A model generated the notes under the pieces. The model did no database searches and had not been told where the DNA came from. It saw only the letters and a program-made list of their open reading frames with translations. A program made the translations under genes and the position numbers. From positions 1,499,001-1,563,000 of the forward strand of contig NZ_CP085876.1 of the NCBI RefSeq assembly GCF_013284245.2: a DNA stretch of 64,000 nucleotides, in the 5' to 3' direction. Source of the DNA: Brevibacillus sp. DP1.3A (GTDB lineage: Bacteria; Bacillota; Bacilli; Brevibacillales; Brevibacillaceae). Below, in pieces: positions 8,256 through 16,497 of the stretch (its first letter is position 1; the number at the start of each line of letters is the position of its first letter).

Positions 8256-9191
8256 ATGAAAAAGGGTGATTTTCACCATCTTGATCATGTGAAAGAACAG
8301 CAAACATCGAAGAAAACATTGTGGATTACGCTCCTATTGACGTTGTTTTTTACGATCGTGGAGGTTGTGGGAGGCTTGATGTCCAATTCACTCGCGCTCC
8401 TGTCCGACTCCGCCCATATGATTTCTGACGTCTTTGCTTTAGGGTTGAGTATGACCGCTATTTATATGGCGACACGTAAGCCGACTAAGAAGTACACGTT
8501 CGGATTTCTCCGTTTTGAAATTATTGCTTCGTTCTTGAATGGCTTGGCTCTTGCTGTAATTTCGATCGGGATTGTGATTGAAGGGATCAAACGGATGATC
8601 AATCCGCAAGACGTTGATTTGCAGTTGATGCTGACCATTGCATCCATCGGTTTGGTTGTAAACATCGTGCTGACCATCGTACTTTCCCGCAGTATGAAGG
8701 AAGAAGACAACCTCAATGTAAAAAGCGCGTTGTGGCACTTTATTGGAGATTTGCTCAGCTCCGTCGGTGTGATTACGTCAGCAATTCTCATTTACATGAC
8801 AGGCTACTACTTGTTCGACCCGTTGATCAGCATGGTGATTGGGGGAATTATTTTTACAGGTGGTGCCAAAATCATTCGTGAGTCGCTGCTCGTGTTGATG
8901 GAATCTGTTCCAGAGCAGTTTGATCTCGAGCAAATCCGTCAGGACCTCAGTGAAGTAGAGGGCGTGGAGGATGTTCATGAGCTGCACCTGTGGGCGGTAT
9001 CCACGGAACATTACTCCCTGACAGCGCATGTGTTCGTTCGTGAAGGCATCCAGCCGTATTGTGTCATTCTGGCGATTAATCACATTTTGCAAACGAAGTA
9101 CGGAATTGACCATTCGACGATTCAGATCGAGCACCCGACGATTTTGGATCACGGGGAATATGGCAAGCAGTTTTTGCTTCAGCAAGCATAA
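8256..9191 (+). CDS. czcD: Cation diffusion facilitator (CzcD-type zinc/cadmium exporter)
   Basis: Membrane antiporter of the CDF family, 311 residues with six membrane segments and a cytoplasmic C-terminal domain. The metal-binding HxxxD pairs are visible in segment 2 (His54-Asp58 in SDSAHMISD) and segment 5 (WHFIGD), the pattern typical of zinc/cadmium rather than manganese transporters. The upstream GTG at 8247 lies inside the AGAGGTGA ribosome site, so the ATG at 8256 is the likely start. It is a single-gene unit whose terminator has been interrupted by an insertion sequence. Confidence 0.88.
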   Translation: MKKGDFHHLDHVKEQQTSKKTLWITLLLTLFFTIVEVVGGLMSNSLALLSDSAHMISDVFALGLSMTAIYMATRKPTKKYTFGFLRFEIIASFLNGLALAVISIGIVIEGIKRMINPQDVDLQLMLTIASIGLVVNIVLTIVLSRSMKEEDNLNVKSALWHFIGDLLSSVGVITSAILIYMTGYYLFDPLISMVIGGIIFTGGAKIIRESLLVLMESVPEQFDLEQIRQDLSEVEGVEDVHELHLWAVSTEHYSLTAHVFVREGIQPYCVILAINHILQTKYGIDHSTIQIEHPTILDHGEYGKQFLLQQA

Positions 9192-9208
9192 ATGACCATG
9201 AGAAAAAG

Positions 9209-9218
9209 GCTAGTCTCC
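9209..9218 (+). terminator. Left arm of a terminator split by the IS3 element
   Basis: GCTAGTCTCC (9209-9218) pairs with GGAGATAGC plus a T run (10534-10549) on the far side of the insertion sequence, with one bulged G. Removing the element and one GAAG copy restores a hairpin with an 11-base loop after the exporter gene. Confidence 0.6.
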
Positions 9219-9320
9219 AAGGAAGGGGACTGACCCCTTAAAGTGAGACAAATCAAAACACCTTCAAGAGAACTAAACCATGTCGTAAGATATGGGGACA
9301 ATCTTGGAGGTGTTTTTGCA

Positions 9321-9674
9321 TTGACAACTAGAGTGAGTTACCCAGTAGAAGTTAAGAAGCAGGCGATTCAAATGAGGTTGGCAGGTGTTCCAGTGAAGGA
9401 GGTTATGGAGAGACTCGGAATCCGCAATGTGACTCAGTTAAAGGTCTGGATGAAGTGGTATCGAGAGGGTGAACTTCATCGACTAGAACAACCTGTTGGC
9501 AAACAATATAGCTTTGGCAAAGGCCCTGAGTACACTTCAGAGCTTGAGAAAGTGAAAGCAGAAAATCGATTTTTGAAACAACAACTGGACGTGTTAAAAA
9601 AGTACAAGGAGTTGGAAAGGAGGTGTCACCTAAAAGCGTGGTCAAATGGATGGACTCCATCAGAGGAGAAGTAA
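9321..9674 (+). CDS. IS3-family transposase OrfA (DNA-binding subunit)
   Basis: The 117-residue protein has an N-terminal helix-turn-helix (VKKQAIQMRLAGVPVKEVME region) and a C-terminal leucine-zipper-like coiled coil around LEKVKAENRFLKQQLDVLKK. The frame opens at GTG 9243, but GGAGGTG at 9306-9312 fits the TTG at 9321. Its 3' end overlaps orfB, and a frameshift signal lies at 9596-9602. Confidence 0.8.
   Translation: MTTRVSYPVEVKKQAIQMRLAGVPVKEVMERLGIRNVTQLKVWMKWYREGELHRLEQPVGKQYSFGKGPEYTSELEKVKAENRFLKQQLDVLKKYKELERRCHLKAWSNGWTPSEEK
9596..9602 (+). promoter_or_regulatory. Programmed -1 frameshift site A AAA AAG
   Basis: Six A and a G are placed exactly as A-AAA-AAG in the orfA frame, and the orfB frame is -1 relative to it. 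An AAAGGAGG (9616-9623) and a short AGGTG/CACCT stem follow within about 20 bases. This is the standard arrangement that makes the OrfAB fusion transposase in IS3 elements. Confidence 0.75.
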
Positions 9675-10478
9675 CTATTACTCAAGCTTGCGCTTGGTTG
9701 GGTATTGCCCGATCCACCTATTATCGATGGAAGTCGGTGTTTAAAACGAAACCGAAGGATCTCATAATTGAAAAGATTCGGGAGCTATGTTCCCTACATA
9801 AATTCCGCTATGGCTATCGAAAGATCACGGCACTCCTTCGGAATGAACAGCTAATTAATCACAAGCGTGTGCAGAGGATTATGCAAGCGGAACAACTGCA
9901 ATGTCGAGTACGCATCAAGAAACGTAAACCAACGGGACAACCTTCACAATCAGCTGAGCATCTACTACAACGTCAATTTCATGCCGAAGCTCCGTTGCAA
10001 AAGTTAGTGACGGATATTACATATTTGCCGTTTGGTGGGAAAATGTTGTACTTATCAAGCATCTTAGATTTATACAACGGGGAGATTGTTGCTTACTCCA
10101 TAGCAGATAAACAAGACACTTCGTTTGTCTTAGATACATTGAATCAACTTCCTAATCGACCAGGAATGATGCTACATAGTGATCAGGGTAGCGTATACAC
10201 GTCTCAAGCTTACCAAGAAGCAGTTAAAGGAAAAGGCATTACCATGAGCATGTCCCGCAAGGGAATGCCCGCTGATAATGCCCGCTGATAATGCCCCAAT
10301 CGAATCGTTTCATTCCACGCTAAAGTCAGAAACGTTCTATCTCGAAGGCCTTACAAGTACAACGACGGCAATCGTTGTACAAACCATTCGAGATTATATT
10401 ACCTACTATAACTCAATTCGTATTCAAACGAAACTAAACAACCAGTCGCCGGTTGAATTCCGAGGACTGGCTGCTTAA
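9602..10478 (+). pseudogene. IS3-family transposase OrfB, frameshifted
   Basis: The reading frame carries an HTH_21 region and the rve integrase core with the first two catalytic Asp residues (LVTDITYLPF and LHSDQGSVY). It then stops at 10288 after MSRKGMPADNAR. The rest, beginning MPADNAPIESFHSTLK and holding the catalytic Glu, continues in another frame to 10478. The break is a 13-bp tandem duplication at 10265-10290. Everything else is intact, so the damage looks recent. Confidence 0.88.
10265..10290 (+). repeat. 13-bp tandem duplication that breaks orfB
   Basis: ATGCCCGCTGATA occurs twice in direct succession (10265-10277, 10278-10290), followed by a third partial ATGCCC. Thirteen bases shift the frame by one and separate the second Asp from the catalytic Glu of the transposase. 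Confidence 0.95.
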
Positions 10479-10533
10479 ACTTGTAAGGTGTTTTGATCCC
10501 TGTCCTAGAAACGGGGGTCAGTCCCGAAGCTCA

Positions 10534-10549
10534 GGAGATAGCATTTTTT
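10534..10549 (+). terminator. Right arm and T tract of the split terminator
   Basis: GGAGATAGC followed by A and six T is the right half of the hairpin whose left half lies at 9209-9218, on the other side of the IS3 element. Confidence 0.55.
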
Positions 10550-10617
10550 ATTTACTTCCCCGCAAAGAAACTGAATACATAGGGTGAACGTCTAAATAGA
10601 AAGGAAGGAGGTTTTTT

Positions 10618-11244
10618 ATGAGAATCACAACCAAACTGCCCCAGTATCATGAAAATGTACATGTCGAGTTGATGAAAAATGAATGGGTTCCACTGAATGA
10701 ACCACAGAGTTTGGGCATGGCCACTCTTTTATCGATTCCTTTCATGCTGATCAATGCACTCATCGCCATTGGGATCATCCTTATTTTTTCGCCATTAACC
10801 TTTCAGGAATTTGGACTGACATCCGGCTCTCTATCCATATCCATTGACTTCGGTGTGATTTTCTTCTTACTTGCCTTGGTTATTTTTCATGAATGCTTGC
10901 ATTTGATTTTTATCCCCAATTTCATGAGATCAGAAAAAACATGGATAGGGCTTACCTTGTTTGGAGGGTTTGTAGCAACGGAAGAAAAGATTCCAAAAGC
11001 AAGATACATACTGATTACCATCGCCCCATTCGTTATCCTTTCGGTTATGTTACCATTTCTTCTAGGTTTATTGGGGCTGTTCACTACCATGTTTAAATTT
11101 TTGGTTTTGATAAACGCAATCGCTTCATCAGTCGATATGCTGAATCTTTTCCTAGTGATGAAGCAAGTTCCGAAACAGGCAATCTTGATCAGTAACGGAC
11201 AAAAGACGTATTGGAAAGCCCCCGAAAAAGATGGGCATGGATAG
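10618..11244 (+). CDS. DUF3267 membrane protein with HExxH motif
   Basis: A 208-residue membrane protein with four predicted segments. His91-Glu92-x-x-His95 in IFHECLHLIF lies at the start of a segment, as in DUF3267 putative intramembrane zinc metalloproteases. The ATG at 10618 has AAGGAAGGAGG ahead of it. It stands alone downstream of the insertion sequence. Protease activity is a family-level guess; no substrate can be suggested. Confidence 0.75.
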   Translation: MRITTKLPQYHENVHVELMKNEWVPLNEPQSLGMATLLSIPFMLINALIAIGIILIFSPLTFQEFGLTSGSLSISIDFGVIFFLLALVIFHECLHLIFIPNFMRSEKTWIGLTLFGGFVATEEKIPKARYILITIAPFVILSVMLPFLLGLLGLFTTMFKFLVLINAIASSVDMLNLFLVMKQVPKQAILISNGQKTYWKAPEKDGHG

Positions 11245-11399
11245 CCCCAAGCATGAGGATGGCGAACAGGATGCAAGCAAGGTAGTGGGCTGAGAACGAC
11301 AATAATGGTCGGCCAGATTAACCAGCCGCCCCATCCTTTTGTCTTCTTTACAGTTGCTTCTGTTTGGATATTCATAAGAGATAAGATCAATTGAGAAAC

Positions 11400-11603
11400 T
11401 TACGATTTTTGCGAAGGAAGTTGGCAAGAGTTAATCCCAAAGATACGATAGAAGAAGCATTGTTTGGTCAAGGCTGTATACAGGAGCGGAATGCCCATCA
11501 ACGAAAGGTATTGGTAGCCTCCTTCCAGAAAGAAGAACAAGGACAGAAAGGCTAACCCAGTAACGATACGAAACATTTGATCAAAACGACCGACGTTTTT
11601 CAT
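11400..11603 (-). CDS. DUF2892 small membrane protein (YgaP-tail-like)
   Basis: This 67-residue protein starts MKNVGRFDQMFRIVTGLAF and has two hydrophobic segments and a Cys-rich end (KQCFFYRIFGINSC), the full pattern of the DUF2892 family that also occurs fused to rhodaneses. The start at 11603 has a GGAGGGAT site. The gene is divergent from the PLP desulfhydrase, and both relate to sulfur chemistry, which may or may not be meaningful. Confidence 0.75.
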   Translation of the reverse strand: MKNVGRFDQMFRIVTGLAFLSLFFFLEGGYQYLSLMGIPLLYTALTKQCFFYRIFGINSCQLPSQKS

Positions 11604-11741
11604 TCTTATCCCTCCGGTTATGGTGTTTGTGATTGATGAGACTTATTGTACCGGAGTACTTTTTGGCTGCATGTAACAAAGTCACATAACGTAAAGATTT
11701 TTCCGTCCCATAACAAACGCCAAGCAGAAGGGAAGAAAAGC

Positions 11742-12746
11742 ATGAACCAAATCCGTTACCATCGCAGAAAGTACACGCAGGGTCATACACCGATCGAAAG
11801 GCTGGAGCGACTGTCCAAGGAGTTAGGCGGACCGAGCATTTCTATCAAGCGAGACGACATGCTTGGCTTGACAGCAGGGGGAAACAAGACGCGAAAGCTG
11901 GAGTATTTAGTGGCGGAGGCAATCGAGCAAGGGGCAGACACGTTGATTACATGTGGAGCTGTCCAATCCAATCACTGCCGGTTGACTCTGGCGGCGGCAG
12001 TTCGCGAAGGTCTGCACTGCCAGCTCGTGCTGTCCGCGCCTGAGACGGGCGAGTACCAACCGCAAGCGAGTGGCAATCATCTGTTGTTCCACTTGCTCGG
12101 AGCAGAAAAAATCGAGGTCATTCCCGCAGAGGCAGATTTGCTTGCAGCTATGGAAGAGCTCGCAGAAAGTCTGCGAAAACAAGGCAGAAAACCATATCTG
12201 ATCCCGGTAGGAGGCTCCAATGAAGTCGGGTCTTTGGGGTACATGGCGTGTGCGGAGGAAATCGAGCAGCAGGCTTGGGAAACGACGACTCCGTACGATT
12301 ATGTCGTGACGGCAACGGGAAGTGGCGGTACGCAAGCCGGTCTGCTTGCCGGTTTTATGGCGCGCCAGTCCAACACAAAAGTAATCGGGATCAATGTCAG
12401 CCGAGATCGTGCTGCACAAGAAGCAAAGGTGATGGGGTTGCTGCGCAGTACAGCTGCACGGATCGGTTTGCAAGGGGACATACGGGCAGAAGCTGTGGTT
12501 TGCGACGACAGATTTGTCGGGCCAGGCTATGCGATTCCGACGGATGGCATGATTGAAGCCGTTCAGCTGATCGCTCGGACAGAAGGGATTTTGCTAGATC
12601 CTGTCTATTCCGGAAAGGCGATGGCAGGGTTGATCGGCTTCATTCGCGAAGGGCATTTTACCAAGAGTGATCACGTATTGTTCCTGCATACGGGTGGTTC
12701 CCCGGCACTATATACGGTTCCACAGTTGTTTTTGTCATCCAAATAG
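11742..12746 (+). CDS. dcyD: D-cysteine desulfhydrase / ACC deaminase family PLP enzyme
   Basis: A fold-type II PLP enzyme of 334 residues. Lys49 in GGNKTRKLEY is the Schiff-base lysine, QSNHCRL contains the substrate loop and TGSGGTQAGL the phosphate-binding loop. The family includes D-cysteine desulfhydrase (D-Cys to pyruvate, sulfide and ammonia) and ACC deaminase; the sequence alone leans to the former. The frame extends upstream to 11646, but the ATG at 11742 starts the family homology and has a GAAGGGAAG site. A terminator follows. Confidence 0.82.
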   Translation: MNQIRYHRRKYTQGHTPIERLERLSKELGGPSISIKRDDMLGLTAGGNKTRKLEYLVAEAIEQGADTLITCGAVQSNHCRLTLAAAVREGLHCQLVLSAPETGEYQPQASGNHLLFHLLGAEKIEVIPAEADLLAAMEELAESLRKQGRKPYLIPVGGSNEVGSLGYMACAEEIEQQAWETTTPYDYVVTATGSGGTQAGLLAGFMARQSNTKVIGINVSRDRAAQEAKVMGLLRSTAARIGLQGDIRAEAVVCDDRFVGPGYAIPTDGMIEAVQLIARTEGILLDPVYSGKAMAGLIGFIREGHFTKSDHVLFLHTGGSPALYTVPQLFLSSK

Positions 12747-12753
12747 CGTAGCA

Positions 12754-12806
12754 GGCAGCGGTAGTCTAGGATGTACGTACACGTCCATAGCTACCGCTGT
12801 CTTTTT
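12754..12806 (+). terminator. Terminator after the PLP enzyme gene
   Basis: GGCAGCGGTAG and CTACCGCTGTC pair almost perfectly around a 26-base loop and are followed by TTTTT. Confidence 0.75.
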
Positions 12807-12824
12807 ATAGGAAAGCTGACAGAC

Positions 12825-14078
12825 TTAGTGCTTCACAGTGCCTTGGTCTGCCACAACATCGGGGGTGTCTACCTGCTGCATCAGCATACGCATGGAAAAG
12901 ACGATTCCTAGTGTGGCCGTTATTAAAAGACCTGCCAATACAAGGTAACCGACTGATGCGCCGGTTGAATCTAGCATGAGAGTAAATAGAGCGAGTAATA
13001 ACAGCCTCATGCATGTACCAATCGACCGAAAGAAGCTCAGGACCCTGCCCATAAAACGATTAGGTAGCAGTTCCATATAGATGGTCTGACGGATCAGTCT
13101 GGTTGATACATTGCACCAGCCCATAAACGCAGAGAGCAACACAAAAACCGAGCCCATTGGGATCACAACGATCATTACAAGAGCAATCGCCATCAAGATG
13201 AAATTCCCTACCATATAAGGAAAAGGACCGATTTTTCCACGAAACCAGGTAAGAAGAAATCCCGCCACGACTGCGCCTATGGAATACGTAACCTCTCCCA
13301 TGGAATAGATCGCGACATCTTCCCCCAAAACTTGGCTAACAAAGATAGGGTTAAGCAGGTTCGTCAGCATAACGGCGAGGAATGGTATCAGCGCAGCAAT
13401 TCCGAATACGATAAATCCTCGTTTTTCTTTGATATAGACCCAGCTTTGTTGAAATTGTGACACCCAGGATGTTTGGAGGGATTTTTCTACTTGTTTCTCT
13501 TGTGTAAACACATAATCGATTCCGGTTAAGGAGAGAAAAGCGATCAGATAGGTCAAAGTGTTAAGGATCAGCACTATATGTAGTCCGTATTTCCCCAATA
13601 GCAAACCTGCGAAAGCTCCTGCGAGGACCAAAGCAGTCTGGTTTTGAATTTCCAGGGTAGAATTGATCACATTGTAGTGCTTTTGCTCAAAGGTTTCCTG
13701 TATGAAGGCTGACTGTGTAGGTTCGTGAACCTGAAACATGAACATCGACGCCAAAAAAACGAGTACCATCATCCACGCTTGATAAGTCCCCCAAAAACCC
13801 CAAGCTGTTACAAGAGCGAGAACCGAGAAGCCTCCTAGCTGTTCCAGCTGTAGAATGGCCTTGCGGGAAAAGCGGTCGATCAATGTACCAAAATAAGGTC
13901 CGATGAGCAGTGTCATTATTGAGGAGAGAAGCATGGTGGAACCAAGTAGGCTGGCTGAGCCTGTGGATTCTACCAAATACCAAGATATCCCGATCATGGT
14001 CATCCCCTGGCCAAAGCCTGAAAACAAATTGGAAAGAAACAGCTTGCGAAAATTGCGATTGCGAAAAATCTCGTTCAC
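12825..14078 (-). CDS. MFS transporter, macrolide-efflux-like
   Basis: A 12-segment major facilitator of about 417 residues. NFRKLFLSNLFSGFGQGMT at the start and GTLIDRFSRK after segment 2 match the MFS_3/enterobactin-exporter-like subgroup that includes Mef and many exporters of unknown cargo. The frame opens at 14099, but AAAAGGGAG at 14087-14095 lies 8 bases before a GTG at 14078, which is the better start. A long hairpin lies in its probable leader. Confidence 0.8.
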   Translation of the reverse strand: MNEIFRNRNFRKLFLSNLFSGFGQGMTMIGISWYLVESTGSASLLGSTMLLSSIMTLLIGPYFGTLIDRFSRKAILQLEQLGGFSVLALVTAWGFWGTYQAWMMVLVFLASMFMFQVHEPTQSAFIQETFEQKHYNVINSTLEIQNQTALVLAGAFAGLLLGKYGLHIVLILNTLTYLIAFLSLTGIDYVFTQEKQVEKSLQTSWVSQFQQSWVYIKEKRGFIVFGIAALIPFLAVMLTNLLNPIFVSQVLGEDVAIYSMGEVTYSIGAVVAGFLLTWFRGKIGPFPYMVGNFILMAIALVMIVVIPMGSVFVLLSAFMGWCNVSTRLIRQTIYMELLPNRFMGRVLSFFRSIGTCMRLLLLALFTLMLDSTGASVGYLVLAGLLITATLGIVFSMRMLMQQVDTPDVVADQGTVKH

Positions 14079-14135
14079 TCTCGTCACTCCCTTTTCCATA
14101 ATAGGCTAGATGAGCAGCCCTATTACAAACATAAA

Positions 14136-14183
14136 GGAGCCTGATTATTCACGAGGGTCACCCTTCATCAATAATCAGGCTCC
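14136..14183 (-). promoter_or_regulatory. Long leader hairpin upstream of the MFS gene
   Basis: GGAGCCTGATTATT (14136-14149) and AATAATCAGGCTCC (14170-14183) form a perfect 14-bp inverted repeat, with a further AGGGT/ACCCT pairing in the loop. In the leftward direction it is followed by TTTATGTTTG. It may end the DinB-like transcript or act as an attenuator for the exporter. Confidence 0.55.
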
Positions 14184-14267
14184 GGGAAGTTCCGAGAGCT
14201 CTTTTATGGAATCTTATACCATAAATCGTATCACTTTTTTCTTAAGTCAGCAATATGGAGAACCACG

Positions 14268-14792
14268 TTATTTATTCAAGATACCTAAATATTCCCGCCA
14301 AGGTCCAACATCCGCCGTGTACCGCTTGGCCAAGACCCGTACGATCTGCGCCATGTGGGTTAAATCGTGAACCACCCATGTAGAGAGCAGCTCTCGTGCC
14401 TTGACTACGCCAAATGCAGGGTGTATCCCTGTTAATTCGAGATTCTTTTCCAGTTCTACGAGTGCTTGTAGTTTTACGAGATTTTCTGTTCGAAGTGTTT
14501 TGAATTCCTGGAGCTTTTGTGCGAACGACCTTTCGGAAGCCTCGTGTAAGTGAGCGAAACGGTCAAAAGGAGGAAAGGGTTTGTTTTCCCCATCCTGAAG
14601 AATCATTTCGAGCCGTGGGAGCCAATTCGTTTTTTCAGCCTGGATCAAGTGCTCGATTACTTCGGTGGCATTCCACGTTGTATCCCCTTCGTTGTTTTGC
14701 AACCATCCATCCGATAAGCCCACTAAAAAATACTCCAATGTTTGCGGTGTACGCTCCAGAACCTCAATCGCTTGTTTCAGATTAAAATTCAT
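14268..14792 (-). CDS. DinB-like protein
   Basis: A 174-residue four-helix-bundle protein of the DinB/YfiT superfamily. The three metal-binding His positions are apparent in [10 protein letters not shown] and in [11 protein letters not shown] near the C-terminus, ending in WREYLGIL as relatives do. Members can be bacillithiol-dependent transferases or metal-dependent hydrolases; the specific reaction is unknown. AAAGGAG precedes the ATG at 14792. Confidence 0.8.
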   Translation of the reverse strand: MNFNLKQAIEVLERTPQTLEYFLVGLSDGWLQNNEGDTTWNATEVIEHLIQAEKTNWLPRLEMILQDGENKPFPPFDRFAHLHEASERSFAQKLQEFKTLRTENLVKLQALVELEKNLELTGIHPAFGVVKARELLSTWVVHDLTHMAQIVRVLAKRYTADVGPWREYLGILNK

Positions 14793-14963
14793 CGTACGAC
14801 TCCTTTCGGTATGGAAACCCGTAGTATTCTCCCAACATTTCTCTTTCGTTTTGCGTAGTCCTGCCCATTTTGTTTGGAGAAGGGTGGATTTGTTTGCGTG
14901 AATACGTATAGAATGGTCGTAAGCAAGGCTCGTCTAAATAGAAACGCAGAGGTTGATAGATGG

Positions 14964-16262
14964 ATGTTTAAAATCGGCGTGGTTGGTCCCAAGCAATCGG
15001 TAGAAAGGATTCTTGCGGTTGCAAAGGAATTCGAGGAAGGAATGAATTTTGTTCCGTATCCGTATACAGAGACAAAAGAGACAGAAAAAATCGTCTTGGA
15101 AAATGATCAGTACGTAGATCATTGGCTTTTTTCCGGACCGATTCCGTACTTAATTGCCCGGCAAGCATTGGATGACGACACGCGGATGGAGCATATTTAC
15201 CCGACGGAGTCCAGCATCTATAAAGGCTTTCTGGAAATGGTCTACACTCATCGGAAATTAATCGATCGCGTCAGCATCGATATGCTTTTATCCACCAAAT
15301 TCATGGAAGATTCCCTGCACAGGATCAACATCTCTGTGAGCGATATGTATATGAAGACGTTCGAAGCTACGATCGATCCGCAGGAGCTGCTAGATTTTCA
15401 TCTTGCGCTATGGAAGGAGAAAAAGACAGACGCTGCCATGACCTGCTATCCGACCGTTTATCAAGCACTAGTAGAAGCAGGTATCCCAGCCTATTGGATC
15501 TCGCCCAGCCATATGGAAATCCAGCAAACAGTACGCGTGTTTGTCGAGAAAGTGCGGACGTCGTATTTCAAGGATACACAGATCGGGATCGAGATGATTG
15601 AGGTCGAGCAATTTGACAGAATCAAGGAAAGCGCAAAGACCCCGTATCATTTGCAATATTTGGAGCTGCGTATAAAGCAAGCGTTGATCAAGCTGTGCGA
15701 GCAAGTGGACGGATCACTTCTGGAGCAGGGGAATGGCCGATATGTCATCTTCAGCACGCGCGGGACGATTCACAGAGAGATTCCTACCTTGCAAAACACA
15801 GTAGAGTTTTTGGCGAAGGAAGCAGATACGACGGTCGCTGTCGGAATCGGTTTTGGAGAGACGGCTTTTGCAGCTGAGATGAATGCCCATCGTGCGCTGC
15901 GCCAATCGAAGGAAAAAGCAGCGCGAGATATTGTCATGATTCAGGATGACGGAACGATCGTGGAGTGGGTCGGTCAGGAAGAGGAGCTCATCTACTCGTA
16001 TCGTGCCGACGATGATGAGGTTTTGGAAAAGCTGAAAAAGGGGAACATCAGCGTCAAAAGCTATAAAAAGCTCGATGCCTTGCTGCAAAAAATGGGTTGG
16101 ACCGATTTCACGACAAAGGACCTGGCCAAATATTTGCAAATGAGCGAGCGAAATGCACAGCGAATCGTCGCGGATTTGTGTGCCGTTGAGCTGGCGGAAA
16201 GCTCAGGGGAGGAATCGCAATCAACGCGAGGAAGACCCATCAAACGATACCGACTTTTGTAA
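14964..16262 (+). CDS. Transcriptional regulator with cyclase-like and winged-helix domains
   Basis: I do not recognise the exact family. The roughly 432-residue protein has an N-terminal regulatory part starting MFKIGVVGPKQSVERIL. A middle region (about 240-345) alternates helices and strands like a degenerate GGDEF/nucleotide-cyclase fold, with GNGRYVIFSTRG and VAVGIGFGETAFAAEMNAHRA split across it. A C-terminal winged helix follows (TTKDLAKYLQMSERNAQRIV). The upstream GTG at 14898 is an alternative start. It probably controls the adjacent MFS-amidohydrolase-glutaminase genes, behind an inverted repeat. Confidence 0.65.
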   Translation: MFKIGVVGPKQSVERILAVAKEFEEGMNFVPYPYTETKETEKIVLENDQYVDHWLFSGPIPYLIARQALDDDTRMEHIYPTESSIYKGFLEMVYTHRKLIDRVSIDMLLSTKFMEDSLHRINISVSDMYMKTFEATIDPQELLDFHLALWKEKKTDAAMTCYPTVYQALVEAGIPAYWISPSHMEIQQTVRVFVEKVRTSYFKDTQIGIEMIEVEQFDRIKESAKTPYHLQYLELRIKQALIKLCEQVDGSLLEQGNGRYVIFSTRGTIHREIPTLQNTVEFLAKEADTTVAVGIGFGETAFAAEMNAHRALRQSKEKAARDIVMIQDDGTIVEWVGQEEELIYSYRADDDEVLEKLKKGNISVKSYKKLDALLQKMGWTDFTTKDLAKYLQMSERNAQRIVADLCAVELAESSGEESQSTRGRPIKRYRLL

Positions 16263-16286
16263 GCACCCTGTTACGGGTGCTTTTTT
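16263..16286 (+). terminator. Terminator after the regulator gene
   Basis: GCACCC and GGGTGC pair around TGTTAC and are followed by six T. Confidence 0.88.
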
Positions 16287-16300
16287 CATTGCAGAGAAAT

Positions 16301-16343
16301 CGAAATGTTAAAAAAAACCGTTGCCAATAGTCTCAACATTTCG
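16301..16343. promoter_or_regulatory. Inverted repeat, candidate operator for the transporter operon
   Basis: CGAAATGTT (16301-16309) and AACATTTCG (16335-16343) are exact complements. A separate palindrome CGACATGTCG lies at 16358-16367. Both sit upstream of the MFS gene and downstream of the regulator gene, which makes the regulator the obvious candidate ligand. No typical promoter pair stands out. Confidence 0.5.
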
Positions 16344-16497
16344 TAATGTATATATAACGACATGTCGCAATATATGCGGTAATTAAGAAGGCTGGACCAT
16401 AGTTGCGCGGATAGTCAGTCATCGAACGAGATGAATGCGCTTTCGCCAAAATGAAAGACTAGCTTAGTAATGCATCTAGAAGGAGGTATCCACACAT

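Larger units (their letters stand above)
9226..10525 (+). mobile_element. IS3-family insertion sequence, about 1300 bp
   Basis: The ends are GGGACTGACCCC (9226-9237) and its complement GGGGTCAGTCCC (10514-10525). A second inner match, ATCAAAACACCTT, is found at both ends in inverted orientation. GAAG directly flanks both ends (9222-9225 and 10526-10529), a 4-bp target duplication normal for this family. Inside are orfA and an orfB in the -1 frame with a DDE catalytic domain. The orfB copy is disrupted, so this copy is probably unable to move by itself. Confidence 0.92.

Noticed and set aside
11199..11375. Possible leftward membrane-protein fragment starting MNIQTEATVKKTKGWGGWL, with a hydrophobic continuation in the next frame
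   Set aside because: No ribosome site is visible, a one-base frameshift is needed to join the parts, and its end overlaps the DUF3267 gene antisense. It could be a decayed gene, but support is weak.
10887..11390. Leftward open frame of 167 codons
   Set aside because: It is mostly antisense to the DUF3267 gene, and the sequence does not look like a real protein apart from the fragment noted separately.
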